Positions 40,704 to 53,200 of a DNA stretch of 64,000 nt are shown here, one piece after another. The notes under the pieces are model-generated. The model worked only from the letters and a program-made list of their open reading frames with translations, was not told the origin of the DNA and did not search any database. The position numbers were made by a program, and so were the translations under genes. Origin of the DNA: Hanleya hanleyi (Eukaryota; Mollusca; Polyplacophora; Lepidopleurida; Hanleyidae); assembly GCA_036873755.1 (NCBI GenBank), contig JAVTVY010019642.1, positions 1-64,000 on the forward strand, given 5' to 3'. How positions within the stretch are numbered: the stretch's first letter is position 1; each line of letters starts with the position of its first letter.

Positions 40704-42009
40704 ATGTCCTTGATCCACGCCATGTCCCTCCACCAACAGTAAATTTGATTTGTGGACCGTGCCGCCCACACAGACCAGTGCCGAACAAGGATTATGGGTG
40801 GAGCATCTCCCGCTCTCCAGCATCAACGAAACAGGGCCCATCGAGTTCATCATCAGTAATGCGGATACGGCCTATGTGGATTTAGCCCATACATACTTGT
40901 ATGTGAAAGCCAAGGTGGTCAATGGGGAAGGCACCAGAATCATCCAAGCTGCAACGGTGGGCCCGACGAATCTCTGGCTGCACTCGATGTTTCAACAGGT
41001 GGATATTTTTCTCAGCGCCAAACTCATCAGTGACTCGACCAACACGTACCCCTATCGAGCCTACATCGAGACACTGTTGTCGTATGGCCGAGAGGCTAAA
41101 AACTCTCAGCTGACAGCCGCTTTATTCTACCAGGACACACCCGAGCACATGGACACGGTGGACAATATGGGATATAACAAACGGAAGGCTTTCACGGCGA
41201 ACAGTGCCTCGGTGGATCTCATGGGTCGACTGCACGCAGACATGTTCATGCAAGACCGGTACCTCTTGAACAAGATCCCCATCAAAATCCGACTGATACG
41301 GGCGCCTCCGACCTTCGCCTTGATGGCCACTAACGTAGAGGGGCATGCAGCGGACTATAAGATTGTCATCCAAGAGGCAGTCCTGTATGTCCGAAAAGTG
41401 AAACCGAATCCAGCCGTTCAATTGGGACACATGAAAGCCTTGGAAACAAAACCAGCTCAGTGCCCTATCCGACGTGTACAAACCAAAGTGTTCTCTGTGC
41501 CTGCTGGAAATATGGGCGCCAACAAAGAAAACCTGTTCCTGGGGGAATTATCCAAGCGATTGATCCTGGCCTGTGTGGAAAATACCAGTTTCAGCGGAGC
41601 CTACCCAGAGAATCCGTTTGACTTTAAACATTTCGGCATCAATTTTGTGGCCCTGCATGTGGATGGACAACAGGTGCCAGCCACGGCCTTAACACCGAAC
41701 TTTGGGCGCAGGAATTTCATTCGAGCCTATCAGAGCCTGTTTACAGCCACCGGTCAAATCAACCAGGACGAAAGGAATTTCATCAGTCGTGAGGACTACG
41801 CGAACGGATACACGTTGTTCTGTTTCGATCTGACCCCCACCTTAGAGAACGACCATCAGCTGGCCCTGGCCAGGCAAGGCAACATACGGTTGGAAATCCA
41901 CTTTGCACGAGCCCTCGCGACCACCGTCAATGTGATCTGCTACGCCGAGTTTGACAACATCATTCAAGTGGACAAGGCGCGCAACGTCCTGTGTGACTTC
42001 TCCACCTAA
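40704..42009 (+). pseudogene. Polinton major capsid protein (double jelly roll), N-terminal frameshift
   Basis: The capsid frame is open from upstream of 40750 to TAA at 42007-42009, with the WTVPPTQTS start motif, two jelly-roll halves (first about residues 10-220, second about 240-410) and LEIHFARAL near the end. There is no ATG in that frame at the start. The only suitable ATG (40704) is in another frame that meets TAA after 12 codons, just before the SKFDLWTVPP text. So either a one-base shift occurred or the start is unusual. The rest is intact. It forms the hexons of the T-number icosahedral capsid. Confidence 0.9.
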
Positions 42010-42010
42010 C

Positions 42011-42180
42011 ATGGATACAGACCAGATAACCACCGTGCTGGAGAATCACCCAGAGACACGTATGGTCTTTCAAGGGGTGTTCGCCCGAGATGTGTTCCCA
42101 TTAGACCGTATGTATCCTGCTGCTCACGTTCTCAACACGGACCCGATGGATCGGCCCGGTGAACATTGGGTAGCCGGGAC
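42011..42180 (+). pseudogene. Adenain-type cysteine protease, N-terminal fragment
   Basis: About 55 residues: ENHPETRMVFQGVFARDVFP, then YPAAHVLNTDPMDRPGEHW. This matches the N-terminal half of adenovirus/Polinton Ulp1-like proteases that mature capsid proteins. The catalytic His is in GEHW. Homology stops right after it, so the Asp/Asn, Gln and catalytic Cys are absent. The reading frame then runs on through unrelated DNA to 42331. It begins two bases after the major capsid stop. The missing part has been replaced by repetitive DNA (42181-42776). Confidence 0.8.
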
Positions 42181-42383
42181 ACTTCCTATCATGTTTGTCT
42201 TGACGAGACGTGAAAAACAAATCCAAACAACCATACCGCAAATGTCTAGAAGTAGGTTTCCCAGTGGGACAAACATTGGTCCTATAACCCTAGTATGGGC
42301 CTATATGGGGGTGTGGGTGAATGAGGCGTGACCTTTGGACATGTGTAGACTTGTTTGTCTGGGTTTTTCCGCACAATAGCGGC

Positions 42384-42601
42384 ATGCCGCCATTTTGCTC
42401 CCAGATGGTGGCTCAAAGATGGCGAAATGCCGCCATTTTGCTCCCAGATGGTGGGTCCAAGATGGCGGCATGCCGCCATTTTGCTCCCAGATGGTGGGTC
42501 CAAGATGGCGGCATGCCGCCATTTTGCTCCCACATGGTGGGTCCAAGATGGCGGCATGCCGCCATTTTGCTCCCAGATGGTGGGTCCAAGATGGCGGCAT
42601 G
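42384..42601 (+). repeat. 43 bp tandem repeat with CCGCCAT/ATGGCGG palindromic ends, five units
   Basis: Units start at 42384, 42427, 42470, 42513 and 42556. Each begins ATGCCGCCATTTTGCTCCCA and ends AAGATGGCGGC (AAGATGGCGAA in the first), so junctions can form hairpins. 43 is not a multiple of three, so any frame cycles through three peptide repeats. Confidence 0.95.
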
Positions 42602-42611
42602 TAGAAAAACG

Positions 42612-42619
42612 TATAAAAG
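42612..42619 (+). promoter_or_regulatory. TATA box upstream of polymerase
   Basis: TATAAAAG immediately after the 43 bp array; the best TATA match in the element. Confidence 0.6.
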
Positions 42620-42676
42620 GAGGAGATTTTTAGTGGTTTGGTGTATTCATTGCACTACCCTACGGAGCTCTCTGAC

Positions 42677-42776
42677 CTACCTGCCTGCCAGCCTGCCAGC
42701 CTGCCTGCCTGCCTGCTTGCCTGCCTGCTTGCCAGCCTGCCTGCCTGCCTGCCTGCCTGCCTACCAGCCTGCCTGT
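42677..42776 (+). repeat. CCTG-rich microsatellite
   Basis: An imperfect CCTGCCTG/CCAG repeat fused in frame to the polymerase N-terminus. Confidence 0.9.
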
Positions 42777-42779
42777 AGG

Positions 42780-45700
42780 AGACGTGGAGAAGATTTTCCA
42801 GGGGATCCAGCAGCACCTCCGGTTGAAGTCTTGCCTGAAGACGAGCGTGTGAGGGACATTTATCAACGACAATGGAATACCATACGCCATTGTTTTCATC
42901 GGCATCGCCCGATATTGGACTTATATAATTTCCGGTTGGAAGAAAACATCCGTCTACGTAGCTACGTGGAAGCCATCTTCAACGACCAAGATACAGCCTT
43001 CAAGTTAAATCTCACTTTTGGATACATTCTTCGCCATAAAGAGACAGACCAGCTCCGTTATTATTATCCCAGCAATAATACCCGGGTGTTTGACCAGCCT
43101 TTCACCATTATCCATCGACCGTCCCTGAGCACGGTACTGGATCAACTACAAAACTTGGATAGTTTGGAATGGGTACGACAACAACGACCAAACACAAAAT
43201 GGCAAGTGGAGATGACAACCAATGTTACGTTTTACGTCACTAAAATGATCGACCACCCTATCGGCGCCCCCATTCATCTCCCGGACTGGTTGAAACACAG
43301 AGAAGGCATGTACGCTTTAGTAGGTGGAAGCAGTGGGCCCTACACCGATCGGAAATGTTTATTCCGCTGCCTGGCTATCCATCTCAACAAACTGCCACCC
43401 ACAAATTGCAATCGAATTGCCAGCAAATATTGGGAAGACTACTTACGTGAAAAGAACATGGAAAAACAGCACTTTCGCGGGGTCCCGTTATCGCAGCTGG
43501 ATGTGGTGGAAAATTTATTCCACGTCAACATTGTCGTTTACAAATTAGAGCAACACGTGGATGATGACAACACCGACGATCCACAACTCACCGCCCGACT
43601 CGTACATCGTTCCCCGGGAAAATACGACACAACCATGACATTGAATTTGTACGAAACGGACACTGGCGGGCATTTCTCGTACATCACGAACATCAACAGG
43701 TATGCCCAGTCATACATCTGTAGTAAATGCCAACGCGTGTTTGACCAGTCTCAGGACTTACATCGACACGAGAAAATTTGTGACCAGACCACCAAACGGA
43801 AATTCCCCGGCGGCGTATTCCACAACACTCCGACCATCTTTGAAGACCTGGCGGATGAGGGTATTGACGTCCCCATGGACCACCGTTATTTCCCGTACAG
43901 AGCGTGCTATGATTTTGAAGCCCTATTAGAACCCATGGAAAAGGTATCGGCTAAAACTCAATGGACCCAGCATCACATTCCTTTGAGTGTGAGTATTCAC
44001 ACCAACGTACCCGGTTACGACACGGCTCCGGTGTGTTTCGTCTCTAACGGGGACCCCCATGAACTGATTACACGAATGATGAACTACCTTGAAACCCTCA
44101 GTCAAGTCAGTGCGGCACATCTCGCGTCGACTATCTACTGTGATGTATTAGCGGCACTTGATGCGCGTATTCCAACATCGAATGGGGAGTAGGAGGACGA
44201 TACCGATGACGAAGACGAAAGTGAGGAACGCAAACCACCGAAACCCTATGCGCAGAAACTGAAACTGCGTTTATTGGAATACATGAACCAATTACCCGTC
44301 CTTGGATTTAACTCGGGCCGATATGATTTGAACTTAATCAAAGAATTCTTGTACCCGTACCTCGCTAAAGCTGGGAATGTGAAATTCATTATTAAGAAGA
44401 CCAACAACCACGTCGCTCTATCCACAACTTCACTCCGATTCTTAGATGTACGTAATTACCTGGCGCCGAATTACAGCTATGAACAGTGGGTGAAAGCGTA
44501 CGACTGCGCGGAGAGGGAAAGTTGCTTTCCCTACAACTACATGACGAGTCTCGAGCGTCTGCACGAACCCCAGTTACCACCCCAGGAGGCCTTTTACAAC
44601 GATCTCAAAGGAGAAGCATTATCTACCACCCTGTATACCGAACTGCAACAGGTGTGGGTCCGTGAAGGAATGCAAACTCTCCGGGATTTTCTCGTCTATT
44701 ACAACAATTTGGATGCCATCCCTTTTCTGGAAGCTACCGACAAAATGTCCGCCTTCTACCGAGATATGGGTGTCGACGTATTCAAAGACTGTGTTAGCAT
44801 TCCCGGTCTGACCCTGCGGTATCTGTTCCAGGATTTACCCACGTTCTTTGCTCTCGTCGATCAGAAAGACGCCGACATGTTTGCCTGTTTGAAGGGAAAT
44901 ATCGTAGGCGGCCCCAGTATTATATTCCATCGGTACCATGAGAAACAGCTGACCCATATCCGAGGAGAAAAATTGTGTGAGAAAATAATAGGATTCGACG
45001 CCAATGCCCTCTACCTATCGTGTTTGAGTAAACCTATGCCGGCCGGTCATTATACGCGGTGGCTCCCTGAGGGTGGAGCATTCAGAGCTCAACGATCTAC
45101 GAAACATCAAGCAGAACAATGGTTGGATTGGGAAAGTCAGCGACGAGGCGTCACTATCCGTCACCAAGCCAACCACACGGAAAAGCGAATTGGAGATCGG
45201 CGCCTTCCCGTGGACGGCTTTGCTATCATCAATACAGTACCGACCGTGTTTCAATTTCAAGGCTGTTATTGGCACGGTCATGAGTGTTCGTTCGCGGGAG
45301 GGCACTATAACGAGCGCCGTGGACTGACCCCGGCCGCCTTACGTGAAGAAGTACAGCAGAATCGAGATTACATTTGTGGACTGAGCTATACCTATGAACA
45401 GCTATGGGAATGTGAATTCCATCACATGCAACGTCGTCAACCTGAGTTATACTCGTTCTTACACGCTCACGACCGACTACTGGATTATCGGACTGTTATC
45501 ACCATGACCGACATCCTACGCACTGTTGAGACGGGAGACCTCTATGGATTCGTGGAATGTGATCTGCACGTCCCTGACCACTTGAAAGACACGTTTGGCG
45601 AATGTCCGCCCACCTTCAAAAACACCGAGGTGAGTCAAGATGATATCGGAGCTCATATGCGCGCATACGCTGAAGAACACGACTACCTAACGCGACCACA

Positions 45701-46656
45701 GCGTATATTGATCGGCAGCGTGTTTGGCGAAAAAATCTTGCTCGGTACCCCTCTGCTTCAGTGGTATATGCGGCACGGACTGGAAATTACGAAAATATAC
45801 CAAGTCATAGAATTCACCCCCAGGCTTGTTTTGAGAAGTTCGCGAACGACGTGACTACCGCCCGTCGCCAAGGAGACGCCGACCCCAGTAAAGCCATCAT
45901 CGGGGAAACGATGAAATTACTTGGGAACAGCGGATATGGAAAAACGGTAACGAACCAGGACCGTCACGTGACCGTGAACATTTGTACCACGAAACAAGCC
46001 CGCAAACGCGTGAATTCGCCTCTATACCGACACATGGAGATGATTGACGACACCACCTACGAAGTGACGTCAGCCAAAAAGACCATCACATATAACCTGC
46101 CGCTCCAAATAGGATGTATGGTGTACCAGTTGGCCAAACTGCGAATGCTGGAATTCATATACGATTTCATGGGCGTGTATTTCCACCAATCAGACTGCCA
46201 ATTGATAGAAATGGATACCGACTCAGCATACATGGCCGTTTCCAACCCGGACTGCGAGTCACTCGTCAAACCAGAATTACGTGCACAATATGAGGCGGAA
46301 CGGGACCAGTGGCTACCCCGATGCGACCACTACACCTACGACAAGCGGACGCCCGGCCTGTTTAAACTAGAGTGGAGCGGTGATGCCATGATCGCCCTGT
46401 GTTCGAAAACTTACTTTTGTGACGGTGATGACAACAAATTCAGTTGTAAGGGGGTGAGTCGACGCGACTCCAACATCAACAAGGCCCTGTATCTGAATGT
46501 GCTTCAGAGCCCAGTGCGAGTGGCACTAACCGAGGTTTCCGTATCATCGACCACCAGATGCGCTCGTATACCCAGGACCGGGAAGCCTTCACATACTTCT
46601 ATCCCAAGCGCAAAGTCCTGCCCGATGGTGTGACTACAACCTATCTTGACATTTAG
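42780..46656 (+). pseudogene. Polinton family B DNA polymerase, interrupted
   Basis: The gene is open upstream into the repeats. The N-terminal domain contains RKCLFRCLAIHL, then a C2H2 finger YICSKCQRVFDQSQDLHRHE (about 43705-43770). Exonuclease motif I is in YDFEALLEP. A TAG at 44190-44192 interrupts, but the same frame continues. Polymerase motif A is FDANALYLSCLS (about 44995). A shift within the C5 run at 45817-45821 is followed by motif B (IIGETMKLLGNSGYGKT) and motif C (MDTDSAYM). A second shift near 46515 precedes the final TYLDI-TAG. These are the protein-primed type polymerases that replicate Polintons. The zinc-finger N-terminus seen in the relic at 7308 is missing and replaced by the CCTG tract. 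Confidence 0.93.
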
Positions 46657-47127
46657 AGTGATAAATACGAACACTGCGAATATTCCACTGGACTAACGAA
46701 CTGTTCTATAATTCAATTTTTATGGGTACCAAACGCCTTTGATAAGACAGTTATATGTTCTGTGAGTACTGATGATATTGTGTTCTCACGTTGTTGTTGT
46801 TACTGAATAAAAAAAAATGAGATCTCACCAAAAAACCCTGTCTTGTGTGTTTTATTCATAATGTATAAATGGCCAATGTGGAGATTCAGTCAAATTGAAA
46901 TCTGTGGTGTAGGATAGGGCCAAAAGGTAACCCATCAATGTTAGAATGCAAAAGCACTATAGTAAAATAGAGAGCCAATGAAATCAGCCCACAGACCAAG
47001 TACGTGTTTTGGTCTAGGTTTGGAGCGGGCATTTCATTGAGCTGCGTGCAAAGGAAGACGGTGAGTGAAGACTCGTCCAACACGTATAGATTAAGTTTAT
47101 TACTATAAGTTCTATGTAGCGCGCTGC
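46657..47127 (+). other. 3' region of copy B; polyadenylation signal, no further gene
   Basis: AATAAA at 46806-46811 within an A-rich tract, then AT-rich sequence to the right TIR. No supported ORF. Confidence 0.6.
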
Positions 47128-47406
47128 GGCCGGGGGAAAACCCCCAGTCAGGGTGTACATTCCGTGTGACTACTTTCTGCCCGCGCAGGCAGACCGCATC
47201 ACCACCAGACCGCATCACCGCGGAGGAATACAAAGGTCAAAGAACTATTTTTGACCTTTGACCCGGAAATGACCTTTGACGGCTGTTGATTGGACGAGAG
47301 CTCTGTGACGTCATCGATGACGTCACGTGACCAAGTACCCCTTACATTTTACCCGGGGGAACAAATAAGTAGGTCAATCATAAGAATTTCAGTTTTATAT
47401 ACTACT
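47128..47406 (-). repeat. Copy B terminal inverted repeat, right
   Basis: The inverted counterpart of 34580-34853, with the same CRE palindrome and CCGCGG module; it has six additional bases (GACCTT) near 47236. Confidence 0.95.
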
Positions 47407-47412
47407 CAGGGT
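47407..47412 (+). repeat. Target site duplication CAGGGT, right
   Basis: Exact copy of 34574-34579. Confidence 0.95.
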
Positions 47413-47650
47413 CTTGGTGAGTGAATAAATCTCGTCCAAGTGACGCTTGGTCTTCATGGTGGCCCTGTGCGTGGGGTCGCCTTTCACTTCAAGCGGTAGC
47501 AAGCTATACTGTTCATAGATCGCCATGGCTGTTTTTCTGATGCAGGGGCATTACGATACACGCCTCTTGTAAGATATCATGTACGGCGTCTGCGATCGCC
47601 TCAGTATGAGTATCACTAGCTTCATGCACAAAACGATCTCAGGAGCTAGG
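47413..47650 (-). pseudogene. TIR zinc-finger gene, left copy, middle fragment (outer TIR segment 3)
   Basis: The minus strand aligns with 54840-54950 of the right TIR: a DTHTEAIADAVHDILQEA-type segment corresponds to the DTIKDAGQDNLEQAYIQMRP region, and ATCTATGAACAGTATAGC is identical. The frame is disrupted after the HQKN segment. It is bounded by copy B on one side and by a tandem-core element at 47651 on the other. Confidence 0.65.
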
Positions 47651-50262
47651 TTTTTTTGTCCCCCGCCGCAACGCGGCCGGGGGACTTTAAAATGGTTCTT
47701 GCTTCTATGTGTCCGTGCATGTCCGTGCATGTCTGTTCGAATGATTACTTCCTAACGCTTTGTTGGATTTTTCCGAAATTCGGCATACGCATTACTTGCG
47801 TCGAGACGCCAGTCGGTATCGCATTTCAGCAACATCTGCCTGAAGGTGGCGCCACTGGGTGAAACCGGATCTTTCTTCTTTGTGTCCGTGGATGTCAGTT
47901 ACAAGCGATAACTTGGATTCTTCCGAAATTCGGCATACGCATTCCTTGTGAGAAGACGCGGTTGCGTACTGAATTTCAGTAACATTTGCCTGAAGGTGGC
48001 GCCACTGAATTTCGCTTCTTCGTGTCCGTTCCAGTTAAAATGGGTCTTGCTCTCTTTGTGTCTGTGGATGTCTGTTCAAATTCTTCACAGGCGATAACTT
48101 CCAAAAGCTTTGTCGGATTCCTTCGAAATTTAGCATATCCACTCCGTGTGACCAGACATGGGTTGGTATTGTGTTTCAGCAAGATCCACCTGAAGGTGGC
48201 GCCACTGGGTCTTGTTCCAATCTTCTGTGCATGTTCATGGTTTCCATTCAAATTCTTCACAAGCGATAACTTCCAAATGCTTTGTCTAATAATTAGGCAT
48301 CCCTAAATGCGTTTGTCATTTTTTCTTCTTTCTTCCGTTTCTCGCTGTTAGTTTTGAGTTTCATGTCGCTTTAAATAAAGGACACCATATTCTTAAATTT
48401 GCTGTCCAGTCCTTCTATTCCACATCATATGATTTACACTAAAGCTTTTGCAGGAACCATATTTTATTTCAGAAGTATAATATGAAATAACTGGCGGGGA
48501 AATCTCCGCAGTACCGAACCCCTGTTTTTGAATTTCGTGGCATCTTAAATGAAGGACAACATTTCCTTCAATTTTGCTATGAAATAATTCTAATCCACAT
48601 CATATGATTTACATCATATGATTTTGTGAAACCAAAAGGTTTCAATTTATCAGGCACAGACCCATGTTTTTGTATTTGGTAAATATGTCCCTTGTCTATA
48701 GATCTTGCTTGGAATTGTTTTTCGTGCCAATCCGCTTCTGGGTGGCGCCACCTCGGGTCAAGTTAAAATTGCGTCTCCAGACAATAACTTTTGAAAACCT
48801 TAAGAATTCTTTCCAAATTTGGTGTGGTGGTACCTTGCCTAAGATCTGGCTTGAGAATGTTTTTCATGTTGAAAGGGGGACCACCTGAAAGCTAAGTTAA
48901 GTGTTTCCAGACAATAACTTTTGAAAACCTGAAACGATTCATTCCAAATTTGGTGTGTAGGTACCTCGCCTCAATTTCTCGTTTGGCATTGTTTTTCATG
49001 CCGATCCACATATAGGTGGTGCCACCTGGGGCAAATTTAAAATTATGTTTCCGGACAATAACTTTTTAATACTTGAATGAATTCTTTCCAAGTTTGGTAT
49101 ACATGTACCTTACTTGAAGGTTTCACTTGGTATTGTTTTTCTTGTCAATCTGCTCATGGGTGGTGCCACCTGTAGGCCAATTAAGTTAACATTTTCTATT
49201 TCCAATGTCAAGGGATCTTGCCTCAAGATCTCGGTTGGGATTATTGTTCATGCCTATCTGCCTACACATGGCGCTACCTGAGGGCCAAGGTAAAATTGCA
49301 TTTCCGGACAGTAGCTGTTGGACCTAAATGGATTCTTTTAAATTTGGTGTGTGGGTACCTACCCTCAAGGCATCTTATGGGGCCATGTTAATGACGTTTT
49401 TCCTAAGTTTTACGTTTTTACTTTCTTCACAAATAATGAATGTTTCCTTTACTAAAGATGCAAAAGGCATGCCTCCAATCGTATTCGATCGACTGTATCT
49501 AGTTTCTTCAATATTTGGCATATGCATTTCTTGTGACAAGATGTTGATTGGTATTACGTTTCAGAAAGATCTGCCTGTAGGTGGCGCCACTAGGGTTCTT
49601 TCCGTTCTTTTTGGCTGCAAGCAATAGCTTAGAAATGTTGCTCGAAATTTGGTTTCCGGGCAATAACTTGAGAACTGCTCATCAAATTCTTCCCAAATTA
49701 GGCATGCATATACATTGTACCTTGCCATGAGATGTTGCTTGGGATTGCGTTATCCGGCACTTCTGCTCAGAAAGTGACGCCACCTGATGACAAAATCTGA
49801 AATTTGTTCTTGGCCAATAACTTGAGAACTGCATGCTCATCGGATTCTTCTCAAATTTAGCATGCATGCCTTGGGATTGTATTTCAGCTGCTTCTGCATA
49901 CTGGTGGCGACACCTGGTGGAAAAATCTGAAATTTGTTTTTGACAACTGCTCATCGGATTCTTATCAAATTTGGTATTCATATGCCATAAGATGTCACTT
50001 GGGATTGTGTTTCGCACACTTGTGCATACAAATCTAAATTTGGTTTCTGGGCAATAACACCTTTTCAGATTCTTCCCAAAGTTCGTCTGCTGATACACCA
50101 TGTCATGAGATGATCATTGGGATTGCATTTCGCCCACTTGCACCTACAAGTGGCGACACCTGGTGGCAATTTTGAAATTTGGCAGACAATAGGTTGAGGA
50201 TGCTTTCAGCTTCTCGTCAAATTTGGTTTGCAGTTAATATGCCTTAATTGAGATGTCACTTG
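47651..50262 (+). mobile_element. Tandem-core element, family 2 (GGTGGCGCCAC)
   Basis: It starts with hairpin GTCCCCCGCCGC-AAC-GCGGCCGGGGGAC (47658-47685), then a GTGTCCGTGCATGTC microsatellite-like stretch, then many diverged 110-180 bp units. Each unit carries 'GATAACTT', 'TTGGCATA' or 'TTTAGCAT', a 'CTTGTGA..AGA' block, 'TTCAG' and 'GGTGGCGCCACTGG', in turn degrading to GGTGGTGCCACC and GGCGACACC. The GGCGCC-centred palindrome recurs at regular spacing. Non-coding; same layout as the other two tandem-core elements in the window. Confidence 0.65.
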
Positions 50263-50264
50263 GG

Positions 50265-53200
50265 TGGCCCTCCACAGTTTCGTAGTAATGGCCCCTGTCT
50301 AATTTCATAATACGATAGACTGCCCATGTTCCGCTACATCATAAATCTTCTTGTCTTCTTAAAGCTTATATCTATAATACCATCCTATTCAGCATTATCA
50401 ACGTTGCAAACGAGCACGTACAGATCGAGGGCTGGCTTCGTCTACACGCTGATCGGGATCATGAAGTAAATTTTGTCCTGCCTCAGTTATGCCCCTCGGG
50501 CGTGCCTAAAATTCAGGACTCATTTACGGGAATAAAATCTGACAAAAAACGGGCAGGTTGACCCCCACTTTTTTGCCTTTTTAAGTTGAGACCGGACCAG
50601 GGAACGTGAGTAAGAACTTTAATTGAAATCGCTCTTACAGATTTTTCTGGAAATTGAGCCGAATTTGACCAATTTTCGACATTTTAAGGGGGTTTCTAGG
50701 AAAAATGAAGCAAGATTGGAGGAGAATGTTCGAGATTAATTAATCTACAACATAGCAGTGCTATATCTTAAAATAATAGCTTAATCATGCTCTTTCAGAA
50801 AATATATACATATAAGTGATTTGGGTTGAAAATTTTACGACAATTGGTGGCCGAAAAACGGACCCATGGTCTATTCCATGCCGAATGGAAGAATCCCTGG
50901 AGAGCACCCTTTAAGGCATAATAGTGGAGTCAATGCATTATCTCAATGTAGACTCCATTACGGAGGGGAGATGCGTCATTACGCTAGATTGTTAACTTTT
51001 GACTGCCTAGTTACATCTGAAGCGCTATTTTCGGAGTCGGGTAGAAAGAAGACCAGGAATTCGATAACAATAATCCATATTGTGTCCATTAGCATTCTAA
51101 TGAAGTTATTGCATACTGTATTCCATACAGGAGTTATCTCCCCCCTGGAATGAGATTTCAGTTGATATTATGGCAGAACGAGGTCCTATCGGAATGATAC
51201 AAATTTGGCAGAACTATTTTCTTTACAAGAGAACACATTTACAGTCCAAAAAGAATGGAACGGATGTATATTATTGGGGTTTTATGAATTATTTCTCAAG
51301 TTTCTGAAGCATTTCCCATGTTTCTATGAGAAAATTTAGTACAAATTTAGCAATAATTTGACCTGGTTAAATCTCCTATTTGCATTTTCTCTGCGTTCCT
51401 GATATCACTGGAAAGCGAAAAAGCAACCACGGCCTTCATATTGCCGAATGGATGTCCATTATTAAGTGTAAATGGGTTAATTTTGAGTTTGTTTCTCGAA
51501 AATCCAGCTAGAGTTGGCAAAAGTGATCAAAACAAAGATGGGGTAGGGGGAAAGTTATCGGTCGGATTTCCCATAATAATATGTATAACTGACAAGTGTT
51601 GTATACCGCCATACTCGTAAACACTCCCAGATTACGACAAATGTGAATAATTAATTTCGCGAAAAACACCCTGCTAGTTACATCTGAAGCGCTATTTTCG
51701 GAGTCGGGTAGAAAGAAGACCAGGAATTCGATAAAAATAATCCATATTGTGTCCATTAGTATTCTAATGAAGTTATTGCATACTGTATTCCATACAGGAG
51801 TTATCTCCCCCTGGAATGGGATTTCAGTTGATATTATGGCAGAACGAGGTCCTATCGGAATGATACAAATTTGCCAGAACTATTTTCTTTACAAGAGAAC
51901 ACATTTACAGTCCAAAGAGGATGGAACGGATGTATATTATTGGGGTTTTATGAATTATTTCTCAAGTTTCTGAAGCATTTCCCATGTTTCTATGAGAAAA
52001 TTTAGTGCAAATTTAGCAATAATTTGACCTAGTTAAATCTCCCATTTGCATTTTCTCTGCGCTCCTGATATCACTGGAAAGCGGAAAAGCAACCACGGCC
52101 TTCATATTGCCGAATGGATGTCCATTATTAAGTGTAAATGGGTTAATTTTGAGTTTGTTTCTCGAAAATCCCGCTAGAGTTGGCAAAAGTGATCAAAACA
52201 AAGATGGGGTAGGGGGAAAGTTATCGGTCGGATTTCCCATAATAATATGTATAACTGACAAGTGTTGTATACCGCCATACTCATAAACACTCCCAGATTA
52301 CGACAAATGTGAATAATTAATTTCGCGAAAAATACCCTGCTCCTTAAGGCATAATAGTGGAGTCAATGCATTATCTCAATGTAGACTCCATTATGGAGGG
52401 AAGATGCGTCATTACGCTAGATTGTTTACTTTTGACTGCCTAGTTACATATGAAGCGCTATTTTCGGGGTCAGGTAGAAAGAAGACCAGAAATTCGATAA
52501 AAATAACCCACATTGTGTCCATTAGTATTCTAATGAAGTTATTGCATACTGTATTCCATACAGGAGTTATCTCTCCCTGGAATGAGATTTCAGTTGATAT
52601 TATGGCAGAACGAGGTCCTATCGGAATGATACAAATTTGGCAGAACTATTTTCTTTACAAGAGAACACATTTACAGTCCAAAAAAGATGGAACGGATGTA
52701 TTTTATTGGGGTTTTATGAATTATTTCTCAAGTTTCTGAAGCATTTCCCATGTTTCTATGAGAAAATTTAGTACAAATTTAGCAATAATTTGACCTGCTT
52801 AAATCTCCTATTTGCATTTTCTCTGCGTTCCTGATATCATTGAAAAGCGGAAAAGCAACCACGGCCTTCATATTGCCGAATGGATGTCCATTATTAAGTG
52901 TAAGTGGGTTAAATTTTGAGTTTGTTTCTCGAAAATCCCGCTAGAGTTGGCAAAAGTGATCAAAACAAAGATGGGGTAGGTGGAAAGTTATCGGTCGGAT
53001 TTCCCATAATAGTATGTATAACTGACAAGTGTTGTATACCGCCATACTCCCAGATTACGACAAATGTGAATAATTAATTTCGCGAAAAACACCCTGCTCC
53101 TTAAGTTGGCCCTCCACAGTTTCTTAGTAATGGCCCCTGTCTAATTTCATAATACGATAGACTGCCCATGTTCCGTTACATCGTAAATCTTCTTGTCTTC

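Larger units (their letters stand above)
34580..47406 (+). mobile_element. Complete Polinton/Maverick, copy B, 12,827 bp
   Basis: Ends start AGTAGTATATAAAACTG on both sides in inverted orientation, with TIRs of about 275 bp and an exact 6 bp target duplication CAGGGT. It encodes, all on the plus strand, a tail-anchored protein, a possible PC4-like protein, integrase, membrane protein, packaging ATPase, core-like protein, proline-rich protein, penton, GLGN protein, major capsid, truncated protease and broken family B polymerase. It is shorter than the common 15-20 kb. Capsid genes plus integrase and polymerase place it with Polintons/adintoviruses. Structural completeness with intact flanking repeats suggests a moderately recent insertion; multiple broken genes show it is not autonomous. 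Confidence 0.97.

Noticed and set aside
42384..42601. CRISPR-like array
   Set aside because: Units are directly contiguous without unique spacers, and the context is a eukaryotic transposon.
52404..52739. Conserved ORF repeated in the 51-53 kb array
   Set aside because: The frame is shared because the DNA units are near-identical; no family resemblance, and one unit has it truncated.
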